This document shows, piece after piece, positions 1 through 5,986 of a DNA stretch of 6,935 nucleotides (positions are counted from its first letter, which is position 1; every line of letters begins with the position of its first letter). Source of the stretch: JTS-AC122 sp041742635 (GTDB taxonomy: Bacteria; Planctomycetota; Phycisphaerae; Phycisphaerales; UBA1924); contig JBGSIF010000395.1 of NCBI GenBank assembly GCA_041742635.1, positions 1 through 6,935 on the forward strand, written 5' to 3'. The position numbers were made by a program, and so were the translations under genes. The notes beneath the pieces were generated by a model that worked only from the letters and a program-made list of their open reading frames with translations, had not been told where the DNA came from and did not search any database.

Positions 1-632
1 ATCGCTCGGAGGACATCGCGGTCGGCGAGTGGGACGCGGGACTGGTGCTCTGCGAAGAACTGGCCAACCGCTTCGGGTACCGGGCCGACGCCGAGGCTTT
101 CCGCGCCAGGATCGACAACGCCCGTTCAGCGGAGATGGAACACAATGTCGCCGACGCGATTGCACGCTTGGACGGCTTGATCGTTCAGCGACGCTGGGAT
201 CCGGCGATCCGTGAAGCCGCGAGCATCCGCCGCCGTTTCCCCGACTCCCCGCGCGTCGAGAACCTCCGACAGCGCGTCGAGCACGCGCGGGCGGTGTACA
301 AGGCTGACCTGGAGCGACGGTTCCTCGACGCGGCGGAACGCGACCGCATCGACGAAGCCATGGAACTGCTCAAAGAACTTGACGGGTACCTCACCGAGAA
401 CGACGCCGAGCCGTACCGTGAAGTCGCTCGCGGCGTCATCGGCAAAGCCCGCGAGAACCTCGGCGCGCAGTTCAAGATCGCCGTGCGTGACCGCGAGTGG
501 GCTGTCGCCGCTGCCATCGGAAAACGCATCATTGCTGAGTTCCCCAATACCCGTATGGCCCACGAGGTGCGGGGGCTGCTCGACGGCATCCTCCAGCGCG
601 CCAACAACGTCAACGGGCAAGCGGTAAGTTGA
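1..632 (+). CDS. TPR-like helical repeat protein, 5' end cut off by the window edge
   Basis: The frame is open from base 3 to the TGA at 630-632 (209 residues seen). The GTG at 45 lies inside an already repeating pattern, so the real start is probably upstream of the window. The protein is almost all charged amphipathic helix. Four units of about 50-55 residues can be aligned by eye. They begin with EWDAG (Trp at visible residue 10), RWDPA (Trp 65), RIDEA (Ile 116) and EWAVA (Trp 166). In units 1, 2 and 4 the opening is followed by a helix ending in [R/E]F[G/P]. This is the look of TPR or Sel1-like scaffolds that bind other proteins. No catalytic motif, signal peptide or membrane segment is visible in this part. 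It ends 30 bases before the transporter gene on the same strand, so co-transcription is possible. The exact function is unknown. I am confident it is coding, but only moderately confident of the repeat family. Confidence 0.8.
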   Translation, partial: RSEDIAVGEWDAGLVLCEELANRFGYRADAEAFRARIDNARSAEMEHNVADAIARLDGLIVQRRWDPAIREAASIRRRFPDSPRVENLRQRVEHARAVYKADLERRFLDAAERDRIDEAMELLKELDGYLTENDAEPYREVARGVIGKARENLGAQFKIAVRDREWAVAAAIGKRIIAEFPNTRMAHEVRGLLDGILQRANNVNGQAVS

Positions 633-662
633 CCGCGCCCACACTACACGGCCCACCCGACA

Positions 663-1967
663 ATGTCGAACACTTCGTTACTACCCGCGACGCTTGAAGC
701 GGAGGCGCGGCTGCCTCGTGCTCGCACACGCCTGTGGATCACCGTTGGCTCCCACAGCGTCATCGATTTCTTCTCCTTCACGGCCCCTCCCCTTCTCACC
801 GTCCTCGAGGGGCACCTGACCTTGACCCCGGAACAGGGGGCCTTGCTGCTCGGCGTGGGTGCGCTGTGCAACGGGTTGGTGCAGCCGCTGGTGGCTTGGT
901 TGTCCGATCGGTTCAACACTCGAGTCTTCGGGTGGCTCGGGCTGGCACTCGCGGTGCTGGGGGTCGGGCTGATCGGGTTCGCCCGCACTTACTCAGAACT
1001 CATGTTTATCCAGATCGTGTCGGGGATCGGGATTGGAGCCTTTCACCCCATCGCGGCGGCGGCGGTGGGGCAACTCTCCGGCTCACGCCGATCGTTCGGT
1101 GTCGCCGTGTTCTATTCCGCGGGAATGATCGGCGGGATCGCGGGCAACGTCGGCGCGCCGTATTGGGTCGGGCACTTTGATGCCGAGTCGTCGCGCGCGG
1201 GGCTGCGCGCGCTGGCGTGGTTCATCCCCCCGGGGCTAGCGGTCTGCGTCTTGTTGTTCTGGGCCATACGCCACATCCCGCACCGGCGTGCCGGAGCGCA
1301 CGCGGCCCATGCCACCTTGACGCCCGCGGAGCGCCGGGAGCGCTGGCGCGCCGTCTGGCTGCTTTATGTCGGGAACCTGCTTCGGTTCAGTGTTGACGCT
1401 GCGATCATTGTCCTGATCACCCGATGGTGCGAGCAACTCGTGCTCGATCGAGCGGGTGCCGCCGCGGGCGGTGCGCACATCGCCACGCTCAGCGAGGCGA
1501 TGCGCCAACAGGCGTCGGAACTCAGCGGCCCGCTTCAGGGCGCCAAGCAACTGGGCATGGGGGCGTGCGGGTTGATCGCAGGGTGGTACGTTTCATCCCG
1601 GCATGAAAAAGGGGCGCTGGCGCTGTCTCCCTTGCTGGCGGCGGGGGCGATTGTGCTCATGCCGCACGCCGCCGGGTCCATGGTCCTCGTCTTGTCGCTG
1701 CTCGCGGGGGTTGGGTATGGTGGGCTTGTGCCGCTCACCATTTCGCTCGCGCAGCGGCTGTTGCCGCACCGGACAAGTTTGGCTTCGGGACTCATGATGG
1801 GCGGAGCCTGGTCGCTCTCCGCATTCGGGGCCGTGGGGGCGCAGGCGCTGGTCGACCGCTACGGCCTCGCCCCGGCGTTCTACGCCACGGCCTGCGTGAG
1901 CCTGCTCGGTGCTGGCGCATCAACTCTCCTCCCCGGCGGCTTGCTCCGCCGCGTCGGTTCACGCTGA
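663..1967 (+). CDS. MFS transporter, Fsr (fosmidomycin resistance)-like
   Basis: This is a 434-residue inner-membrane protein with about twelve hydrophobic segments, roughly residues 25-45, 58-80, 88-107, 112-135, 145-165, 183-203, 230-252, 295-312, 318-335, 338-361, 372-397 and 401-425. A hydrophilic basic loop at about 204-229 separates the two six-helix halves, as is usual in the major facilitator superfamily. A motif-A-like stretch, AWLSDRFNTRVF, follows helix 2. Helix 4 has GIGIGAFHP (121-129), close to the glycine-rich FHP motif of Fsr-type efflux proteins. Helix 11 has LASGLMMGGAW, also Fsr-like. The likely role is proton-driven export of a small molecule, but the substrate cannot be read from sequence. 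The loop between helices 7 and 8 (about 255-293) is long and Ala/Gln-rich. The ATG at 663 is the first start after the upstream gene and directly precedes the natural N-terminus. No Shine-Dalgarno sequence is visible in front of it. Confidence 0.9.
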   Translation: MSNTSLLPATLEAEARLPRARTRLWITVGSHSVIDFFSFTAPPLLTVLEGHLTLTPEQGALLLGVGALCNGLVQPLVAWLSDRFNTRVFGWLGLALAVLGVGLIGFARTYSELMFIQIVSGIGIGAFHPIAAAAVGQLSGSRRSFGVAVFYSAGMIGGIAGNVGAPYWVGHFDAESSRAGLRALAWFIPPGLAVCVLLFWAIRHIPHRRAGAHAAHATLTPAERRERWRAVWLLYVGNLLRFSVDAAIIVLITRWCEQLVLDRAGAAAGGAHIATLSEAMRQQASELSGPLQGAKQLGMGACGLIAGWYVSSRHEKGALALSPLLAAGAIVLMPHAAGSMVLVLSLLAGVGYGGLVPLTISLAQRLLPHRTSLASGLMMGGAWSLSAFGAVGAQALVDRYGLAPAFYATACVSLLGAGASTLLPGGLLRRVGSR

Positions 1968-1975
1968 CGTGCATC

Positions 1976-1989
1976 CGACGTTCGTCGGC
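1976..1989 (+). terminator. small hairpin after the MFS gene, possible weak terminator
   Basis: CCGACGTTCGTCGG is a perfect inverted repeat starting 9 bases after the MFS stop codon. As RNA it would form a five-pair stem CCGAC/GUCGG with a GUUC loop. There is no T-run after it, so rho-independent termination is doubtful. A second short inverted repeat, GCAAGGCTTGC (1992-2002), follows at once. The rest of the gap to 2149 holds no ORF and no convincing promoter. Confidence 0.25.
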
Positions 1990-2149
1990 CTGCAAGGCTT
2001 GCGCGATAGGGCCTATTCAACTTGCACCCGCCCAAGTGACGAACCAGTTACAGTCAGCGACCGATACGGGTGTAGAGTGATATCGTTGTCAGTCGTGTTC
2101 TGGGATCGTCCAAACACCGAACGTCACGAAGGGTTGGTTTCTTCCTCTT

Positions 2150-3226
2150 ATGCAGATCGGGCATGTCCATCTCGCCACCCCGCTCCTCCTGGCACCCATC
2201 GCCGGGTACTGCGATTTGGCCTTCCGGACGATCTGCCGCGAGCAAGGCGGGCTGGGGCTGGCGTGTACGGATTTGCTCTCTCCGCAGGGCTTGTTGCGCG
2301 GTACCGCGACTTCGCTCGATCTCGCGCAAACCAACGCCTTTGACAAACCGGTCGGGATGCAGTTGTACGGCGCAGACCCCGGCATCATGGCCGACGGGGC
2401 ACGCTGGGCACGCGACCACGGCGCGACGATCATCGATATCAACATGGGTTGCCCGGTCGATAAGGTCACGAAAAAAGATGGCGGCTCCAAACTCCTGTGC
2501 GACCCGGATCGGGCGGTGCGGATCGTGGAGGCTGTGGTACAGGCGGTGGGCAGCGGAACGAACCCCACGCCGGTGACCGCGAAGATGCGACTGGGCTGGT
2601 CCAACCTCCCGGTGCCGCCGGTCGCAGAATGGCTCGCCCCGCGATTGGTCGACGCCGGCGCCTGTGCTATCACGATCCATGGTCGAACGACCGAACAGAA
2701 GTTCGGCGGTGAAGTTTCGCACGCCGGGATCGCCGGGGTCGTCGCGGCGATTCGGGCGAAATCATCGCGCCGCGTACCGGTGATCGGGAATGGGGACGTC
2801 GTTGAGCCTGAAGATGTACTCAAGATGCTGGGCCTCACAGGGTGCGACGGCGTGATGATCGGACGCGGCGCACTCTCAACGCCTTGGATCTTTCGAGATG
2901 CCTGGTCACTGCTGACGACCGGTATCAAGCCCGCGGAGCCGACCCTGAAAGAAAAAATTGGGATGATGCACCGTTACTTCGGGCTGATGATCGAGTACCG
3001 CGGCGAGCATTACGCCATGGTGAACATGCGTCGCCGCGTGAGTTGGTTCGCCAAGCGGCTCGGCCCTTGCAAGCCCCTGCGAGAAGCCATCCGGCTGGCT
3101 AAGTCCCCCGCCGAGATCTCGGGACCACTCGATGAGTTTGTGATGGGCGGGCTTCGGCGGTATCAGGATGCCGCCGACGACGAAGACAATGCAGGAATAC
3201 TGGCGACCTCCAGCGTCGCAGATTAA
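2150..3226 (+). CDS. dusB: tRNA-dihydrouridine synthase, DusB/NifR3 type
   Basis: This FMN enzyme reduces specific uridines in the tRNA D-loop to dihydrouridine using NAD(P)H, in the cytoplasm. The 358 residues carry the family motifs in order. LAPIAGYCDLAFR (14-26) is the flavin-binding start of the TIM barrel. INMGCPVDKVTKKDGG (97-112) contains the catalytic-type Cys101. AKMRLGW (144-150) and TIHGRT (175-180) supply the phosphate/FMN and uracil contacts. IGNGDV (212-217) and GCDGVMIGRGALSTPWIF (231-248) close the FMN site. After about residue 260 comes the small helical tRNA-binding domain. The N-terminus aligns with the usual DusB start, and no alternative start lies nearby, so ATG 2150 is well supported. 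The leader lacks a good Shine-Dalgarno sequence: GAAGGG at 2128 is 16 bases away. Length is near the family norm, with a short acidic tail (DDED, about 343-346). It sits alone between two gaps and is likely its own transcription unit. Confidence 0.96.
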   Translation: MQIGHVHLATPLLLAPIAGYCDLAFRTICREQGGLGLACTDLLSPQGLLRGTATSLDLAQTNAFDKPVGMQLYGADPGIMADGARWARDHGATIIDINMGCPVDKVTKKDGGSKLLCDPDRAVRIVEAVVQAVGSGTNPTPVTAKMRLGWSNLPVPPVAEWLAPRLVDAGACAITIHGRTTEQKFGGEVSHAGIAGVVAAIRAKSSRRVPVIGNGDVVEPEDVLKMLGLTGCDGVMIGRGALSTPWIFRDAWSLLTTGIKPAEPTLKEKIGMMHRYFGLMIEYRGEHYAMVNMRRRVSWFAKRLGPCKPLREAIRLAKSPAEISGPLDEFVMGGLRRYQDAADDEDNAGILATSSVAD

Positions 3227-3235
3227 AGCAGTTCA

Positions 3236-3257
3236 CTGGCCCCGGCGCCGGGCCCAG
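3236..3257 (+). terminator. GC-rich palindrome after dusB, possible terminator
   Basis: It starts 10 bases past the dusB stop. CTGG(C)CCCGGC and GCCGGG(C)CCAG pair with one C/C mismatch, and the core CCCGGCGCCGGG (3241-3252) is perfect. The stem is very stable, but what follows (AGTTCGTT) is not a proper T-run. It could end the dusB transcript, protect its 3' end, or be a protein-binding palindrome. Position favours a transcription boundary before the DUF1573 gene. Confidence 0.4.
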
Positions 3258-3310
3258 AGTTCGTTACCAAAGACAGTCGAAATCCACCACTATCAGAGGA
3301 GTTTCTCGTC

Positions 3311-4519
3311 ATGCAAACCAAGTTGACTCGGATGATGCTGCTCACCGCCGCGGGCCTGTGCCTGAGCGCGAGCGTTGCGGGGGCGCAGGGGATCGGGAGC
3401 AAACCCACGGACCTCAAGCCCGTCGCACAGCCCCCCGCACCCGGCGCGGTACAACCCCTCCCAGGCGGGAAGCCCAACATCGATCAGCACTCCGGCCTGA
3501 ACCCGTCGGATCCGTCTCAGTCCCCACTGACCTGGGAGAAAATGGCCCACGATTTCGGGAACATCCCCGATACCACCCCAGTCACATATGTTTTCAAGTT
3601 TAAGAACAACACCGACAAGAACATCACCATCCTCCGCGCGCACGGCTCGTGCGGCTGCACGGTGCCGGACCTTCCCAAGAAAAGTTTCAAGCCCGGTGAG
3701 AGCGGCGAAATGCCCGTTACCTTCAACCCCCAGAGCCGCAAGGGGCCGAACCCCAAGGCGATCACGATCGAGTATTCCGAGCCTGCCGGTACCCCCCAGA
3801 CCGTCGTCACCATCAACGCGAACGTCCAGCCCCTCGTCATGATCGAGCCGCAGAAGATGTACCTGCAAGAGATCGACTCGAAGATGGGCACGACGGCGGT
3901 GATCACCGTCTCCGGACGCAAGTCGGACTTCGCCGTCACCAGCGTCGAGAAGCAGACCGAAGCGCTCAACGTCCAGATCGGGCAGAGTTCGGAAGTCGAG
4001 ATCGACGGCGAAAAATTCCAGCAGATCCCCGTCACCATTACCGTCAAGCCCGGCACGCCGATCGGTGATATCCAGAGCGAACTGGTCATCAAGACCAACG
4101 AAGAGAAGGCGCCGAGCCACAACTACCAGTTCTTCGCGCAGGTGGTCGGCGATGTGAAAGCGACTCCGACGAAACTCACGCTCCGCGCCTTCACCCCCAA
4201 GGTTCCGTTCAGCAACGTGGTGACACTGGAAAGTCGAACGACCGAAAAGTTCGCCATCAAGAGCATCGATGTCGAGGGCCGCGAAGACATGATGCTCGTG
4301 GCGGACTTCGAGGAATCCAGCATGAACGGGCGGCAGACCTACACGATCAAACTCAACGGCGTGACGCCCGACGTGCTCGGGCTGATCACCGGTGAGATCG
4401 TCATCAACACCGACCTGAAGGAAAACGGCACACTCCGCATCCCCTTCAACGCCACGATCCGTGGCGGGCAGCCGGGCACCGCGGCCACGACCGGCAAGGC
4501 CGTTCCGACCACCAACTGA
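3311..4519 (+). CDS. secreted DUF1573 protein with Ig-like (ASH/MSP-type) domains
   Basis: This 402-residue protein begins with a clear Sec signal peptide. It has K4 and R7, a hydrophobic core at about 8-23, and a likely cut after AGA (residue 25, before QGIG). It should therefore act outside the cytoplasmic membrane. A Pro-rich linker (about 30-72) leads to a DUF1573 domain (about 74-174) with the hallmark pattern WEKMAHDFGNIP, then FKFKNN, then HGSCGCTVPD (Cys114 and Cys116) and FKPGESGEMPVTFNP. Two further beta-rich domains of similar style follow (about 175-281 and 282-385), then a Gly/Ala/Thr-rich tail. DUF1573 folds like the immunoglobulin-like ASH/MSP domains. The biochemical role is unknown, and binding or scaffolding is usually assumed. 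An AGAGGAG ribosome binding site (3295-3301) lies 9 bases before the ATG, supporting this start. It is the first gene of a group with the rhodanese and MauE-like genes. All three carry paired cysteines, which suggests but does not prove a shared thiol-related task. Confidence 0.9.
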   Translation: MQTKLTRMMLLTAAGLCLSASVAGAQGIGSKPTDLKPVAQPPAPGAVQPLPGGKPNIDQHSGLNPSDPSQSPLTWEKMAHDFGNIPDTTPVTYVFKFKNNTDKNITILRAHGSCGCTVPDLPKKSFKPGESGEMPVTFNPQSRKGPNPKAITIEYSEPAGTPQTVVTINANVQPLVMIEPQKMYLQEIDSKMGTTAVITVSGRKSDFAVTSVEKQTEALNVQIGQSSEVEIDGEKFQQIPVTITVKPGTPIGDIQSELVIKTNEEKAPSHNYQFFAQVVGDVKATPTKLTLRAFTPKVPFSNVVTLESRTTEKFAIKSIDVEGREDMMLVADFEESSMNGRQTYTIKLNGVTPDVLGLITGEIVINTDLKENGTLRIPFNATIRGGQPGTAATTGKAVPTTN

Positions 4520-4538
4520 TTCTGTACCTCAAACATTC

Positions 4539-4570
4539 GGAATCTGCGCGCGGACACGCACGTAGATTCC
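4539..4570 (+). terminator. intercistronic hairpin between the DUF1573 and rhodanese genes
   Basis: Bases 4539-4548 (GGAATCTGCG) pair with 4561-4570 (CGTAGATTCC), with one G-U wobble. After a C/A mismatch, GCG (4550-4552) pairs with CGC (4557-4559) around a GACA loop. That makes a 13-pair stem with one mismatch, starting 19 bases after the DUF1573 stop. TTT follows directly. It may act as a partial terminator, giving more mRNA for the first gene than for the two behind it, or as a processing or stability element. The T-run is short, so full termination is uncertain. Confidence 0.5.
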
Positions 4571-4591
4571 TTTGAACGAGCCATGCAACAC

Positions 4592-4595
4592 GGAG
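4592..4595 (+). promoter_or_regulatory. ribosome binding site deciding the rhodanese start
   Basis: GGAG lies 8 bases before the ATG at 4604. The earlier in-frame ATG at 4583 has only a weak GAACGAG in front of it and would add seven polar residues before the membrane segment. Start 4604 is therefore preferred. Confidence 0.5.
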
Positions 4596-4603
4596 ACACT
4601 TCC

Positions 4604-5296
4604 ATGAAATGTACTTTTATCCCCCAGTTTATTATCTTGGTTGCACTCGGCCTCAGTGCGGGGTTCGTGCATTCCAAACTCGCTCCGGTGAAGACCACGG
4701 TGGACGCGCCGGGGAACATGTTGGACGCGGTGAAAAACGCGCCCAAGCGTGAACCATCACCGGGATCGAAACCGACGGGTGCCCCGACCAAGCCCGACGT
4801 GAAAACCCCCGAACCAGTCGTACCCGACCAAGCCGTTCCACCCCCCGCGGCCATCACCCCGTCGGCACCGTCTAACACCGGCACCCCAAGCCCCGGTGCG
4901 GCACCCGCAGCCGGCGATGAGACCCTCACCCCGGCCCAGCGAAGCAAGGGGCACATCACCCTCGCCGAGGCGTACACCCTCTTCAAGTCCGACACCGCCT
5001 ACTTCATCGACACCCGAAAGAAATCCGATTACGAAGAAGGGCACGTCAAGGACGCCTTCGGCATTCCCCTCTCCGCCTTCCTCGGCAAGTCCCCCAAACT
5101 CGTTGATGCGATCGATCGTTCTTCACCGATCGTGTGCTACTGCATCGGCGGCAACTGCGATGAATCCGACGAGGTCGCTAAGAACCTCAATCTGATGGGA
5201 TACAAGAACGTCTACATCATGCACGCGGGATTCCCAGGTTGGAAAGCCGCCGGGTATCCGATCCAGACCGGGCCGGGCATCCAGGAGGCTGAGTGA
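4604..5296 (+). CDS. membrane-anchored or exported rhodanese-domain protein
   Basis: The product has 230 residues from ATG 4604, or 237 if ATG 4583 is used. Residues about 5-22 form a hydrophobic stretch after MKCT, which acts as a signal anchor or signal peptide, so the bulk should lie outside the membrane. A long Pro/Ala/Thr-rich linker (about 25-110) acts as a spacer. The C-terminal part (about 117-222) is a single rhodanese domain: FIDTRKKSDYEEGHV with D136 and R138, IPLSAF, the active-site loop VCYCIGGNCDES, then HAGFPGWKAAGYPI. Rhodaneses carry sulfur as a persulfide on the loop cysteine. Here three cysteines (178, 180, 185) crowd the loop, and by position Cys180 is the best catalytic candidate. 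The loop lacks the Arg of classical CxxGxR rhodaneses. The stop codon touches the start of the MauE-like gene, so the two are almost surely co-translated. Partner and substrate are unknown; sulfur transfer or redox sensing in the envelope is plausible. Confidence 0.88.
   Translation: MKCTFIPQFIILVALGLSAGFVHSKLAPVKTTVDAPGNMLDAVKNAPKREPSPGSKPTGAPTKPDVKTPEPVVPDQAVPPPAAITPSAPSNTGTPSPGAAPAAGDETLTPAQRSKGHITLAEAYTLFKSDTAYFIDTRKKSDYEEGHVKDAFGIPLSAFLGKSPKLVDAIDRSSPIVCYCIGGNCDESDEVAKNLNLMGYKNVYIMHAGFPGWKAAGYPIQTGPGIQEAE
5283..5288 (+). promoter_or_regulatory. strong Shine-Dalgarno sequence for the MauE-like gene
   Basis: AGGAGG sits within the last codons of the rhodanese gene, 8 bases before the ATG at 5297. 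It is the best ribosome binding site in the window. It fixes the downstream start and supports efficient translation of this second gene of the pair. Confidence 0.75.
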
Positions 5297-5869
5297 ATGG
5301 ATACCCCACTCAAGATTGCGTGCCAATCGGGTACGTCATGCTGCGGCGGGTCATGCGCGAGCAAGACCTGCGTGCTTTCCTACCTCGCCGTGCCCTTTCG
5401 CTTCGCGCTCGGTGGGTTGTTTTTGCTTGCGGCGTTCAATAAGTTGTTTGTTGAGCGCGGGCCGCAGCACTTCGCGGCGTCCGTCAAGGCATTCAAGGCA
5501 ATCGACCCCGATCAGGCACCGATGCTCTTCCAACTCGCCGTCTTCGGCACGCCTTGGGTCGAGATCTTCGCTGGAGTGGCACTGATACTCGGGCTGTGGA
5601 CGCGCGCGGCGGCGGGCGTCATCGCTGGTTTGCTCGTCGTCTTCATCGCACTGATCGTCTCCGTCATCCTCCGAGACCTCAACACCGAATGCGGGTGTTT
5701 CGGGAAACTCTCCCCGTTCTGCGGCGACAAGGTCGGCGTCTGCAATATCGTCCAGAACATCGTCCTGCTCGCTATGGCCCTTGCAATCGCCAACGCTCGA
5801 ACCCAGTTCTTCGCGCTCGATTCAATACTGGCCCCTATCAAGAACCACCGCCCAGCCGTTCGGGGTTGA
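5297..5869 (+). CDS. MauE/DoxX-like membrane protein with Cys-rich N-terminal tail
   Basis: This 190-residue membrane protein has about four helices (roughly 28-50, 78-100, 104-126 and 150-168). The opening of helix 1 (FRFALGGLFLLAAFNKL) and the ECGCFG motif after helix 3 (Cys132, Cys134) are typical of the MauE/DoxX group of redox-associated membrane proteins. MauE itself is needed to mature the disulfide-rich methylamine dehydrogenase. Two more cysteines (142, 149) lie in the same loop. Unusually, the first 25 residues hold five cysteines (9, 15, 16, 20, 25), including SCCGGSC, which could bind a metal or form disulfides. By the positive-inside rule (Trp-Thr-Arg between helices 2 and 3) the tail should face the cytoplasm and the CGC loop the outside; this is inference. 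The ATG follows the rhodanese stop with no gap and has an excellent Shine-Dalgarno sequence. The likely role is thiol or electron transfer across the membrane with its neighbours. The substrate is unknown. Confidence 0.87.
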   Translation: MDTPLKIACQSGTSCCGGSCASKTCVLSYLAVPFRFALGGLFLLAAFNKLFVERGPQHFAASVKAFKAIDPDQAPMLFQLAVFGTPWVEIFAGVALILGLWTRAAAGVIAGLLVVFIALIVSVILRDLNTECGCFGKLSPFCGDKVGVCNIVQNIVLLAMALAIANARTQFFALDSILAPIKNHRPAVRG

Positions 5870-5954
5870 GCGTTCGGCCTCGCCCCTGCGGTTCGTCCGT
5901 CCTGAGCCGCCGACACTCGTGCCCGCGGGCGGAAACTCACGCCAAATGTGCGTG

Positions 5955-5980
5955 TCCCATCGGCACCACGCCGATAGGGA
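5955..5980 (+). promoter_or_regulatory. murC: hairpin covering the putative murC ribosome binding site
   Basis: TCCCATCGGC (5955-5964) pairs with GCCGATAGGGA (5970-5980) around an ACCAC loop, giving ten pairs with one bulged A at 5976. The AGGGA that would serve as Shine-Dalgarno sequence for the murC ATG at 5987 forms the 3' side of the stem and would be hidden. This could lower or regulate translation of murC. It might instead be the 3' hairpin of the upstream operon, but no T-run follows. The remainder of the 5870-5986 gap holds only a GCCCGCGGGC palindrome (5921-5930). Confidence 0.4.
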
Positions 5981-5986
5981 TGTCGT

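Noticed and set aside
2048..2114. Promoter candidates before dusB, such as TTGTCA at 2086-2091
   Set aside because: The -35-like TTGTCA has no good -10 at 16-18 bases (TCCAAA is the best). TTACAG at 2048 with TAGAGT at 2073 has a 19-base spacer and a poor -35. Neither is strong enough to call.
2089..2928. 279-codon open frame on the - strand
   Set aside because: It lies wholly opposite the dusB gene, whose motifs are unmistakable. Long antisense frames are expected in GC-rich coding DNA, and the translation is Ser/Arg/Pro-rich with no recognisable domain.
3293..4120. 275-codon open frame on the - strand
   Set aside because: It is antisense to the DUF1573 gene and rich in Leu/Asp/Arg/Gly from codon mirroring. 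It has no start signal and no family resemblance.
4583..4603. Earlier rhodanese start at ATG 4583
   Set aside because: It is in frame, but the better ribosome binding site and the compact signal-anchor N-terminus both favour ATG 4604.
5921..5930. GCCCGCGGGC palindrome after the MauE-like gene
   Set aside because: It is a perfect ten-base dyad but has no loop and no T-run. It is short enough to occur by chance in GC-rich DNA.
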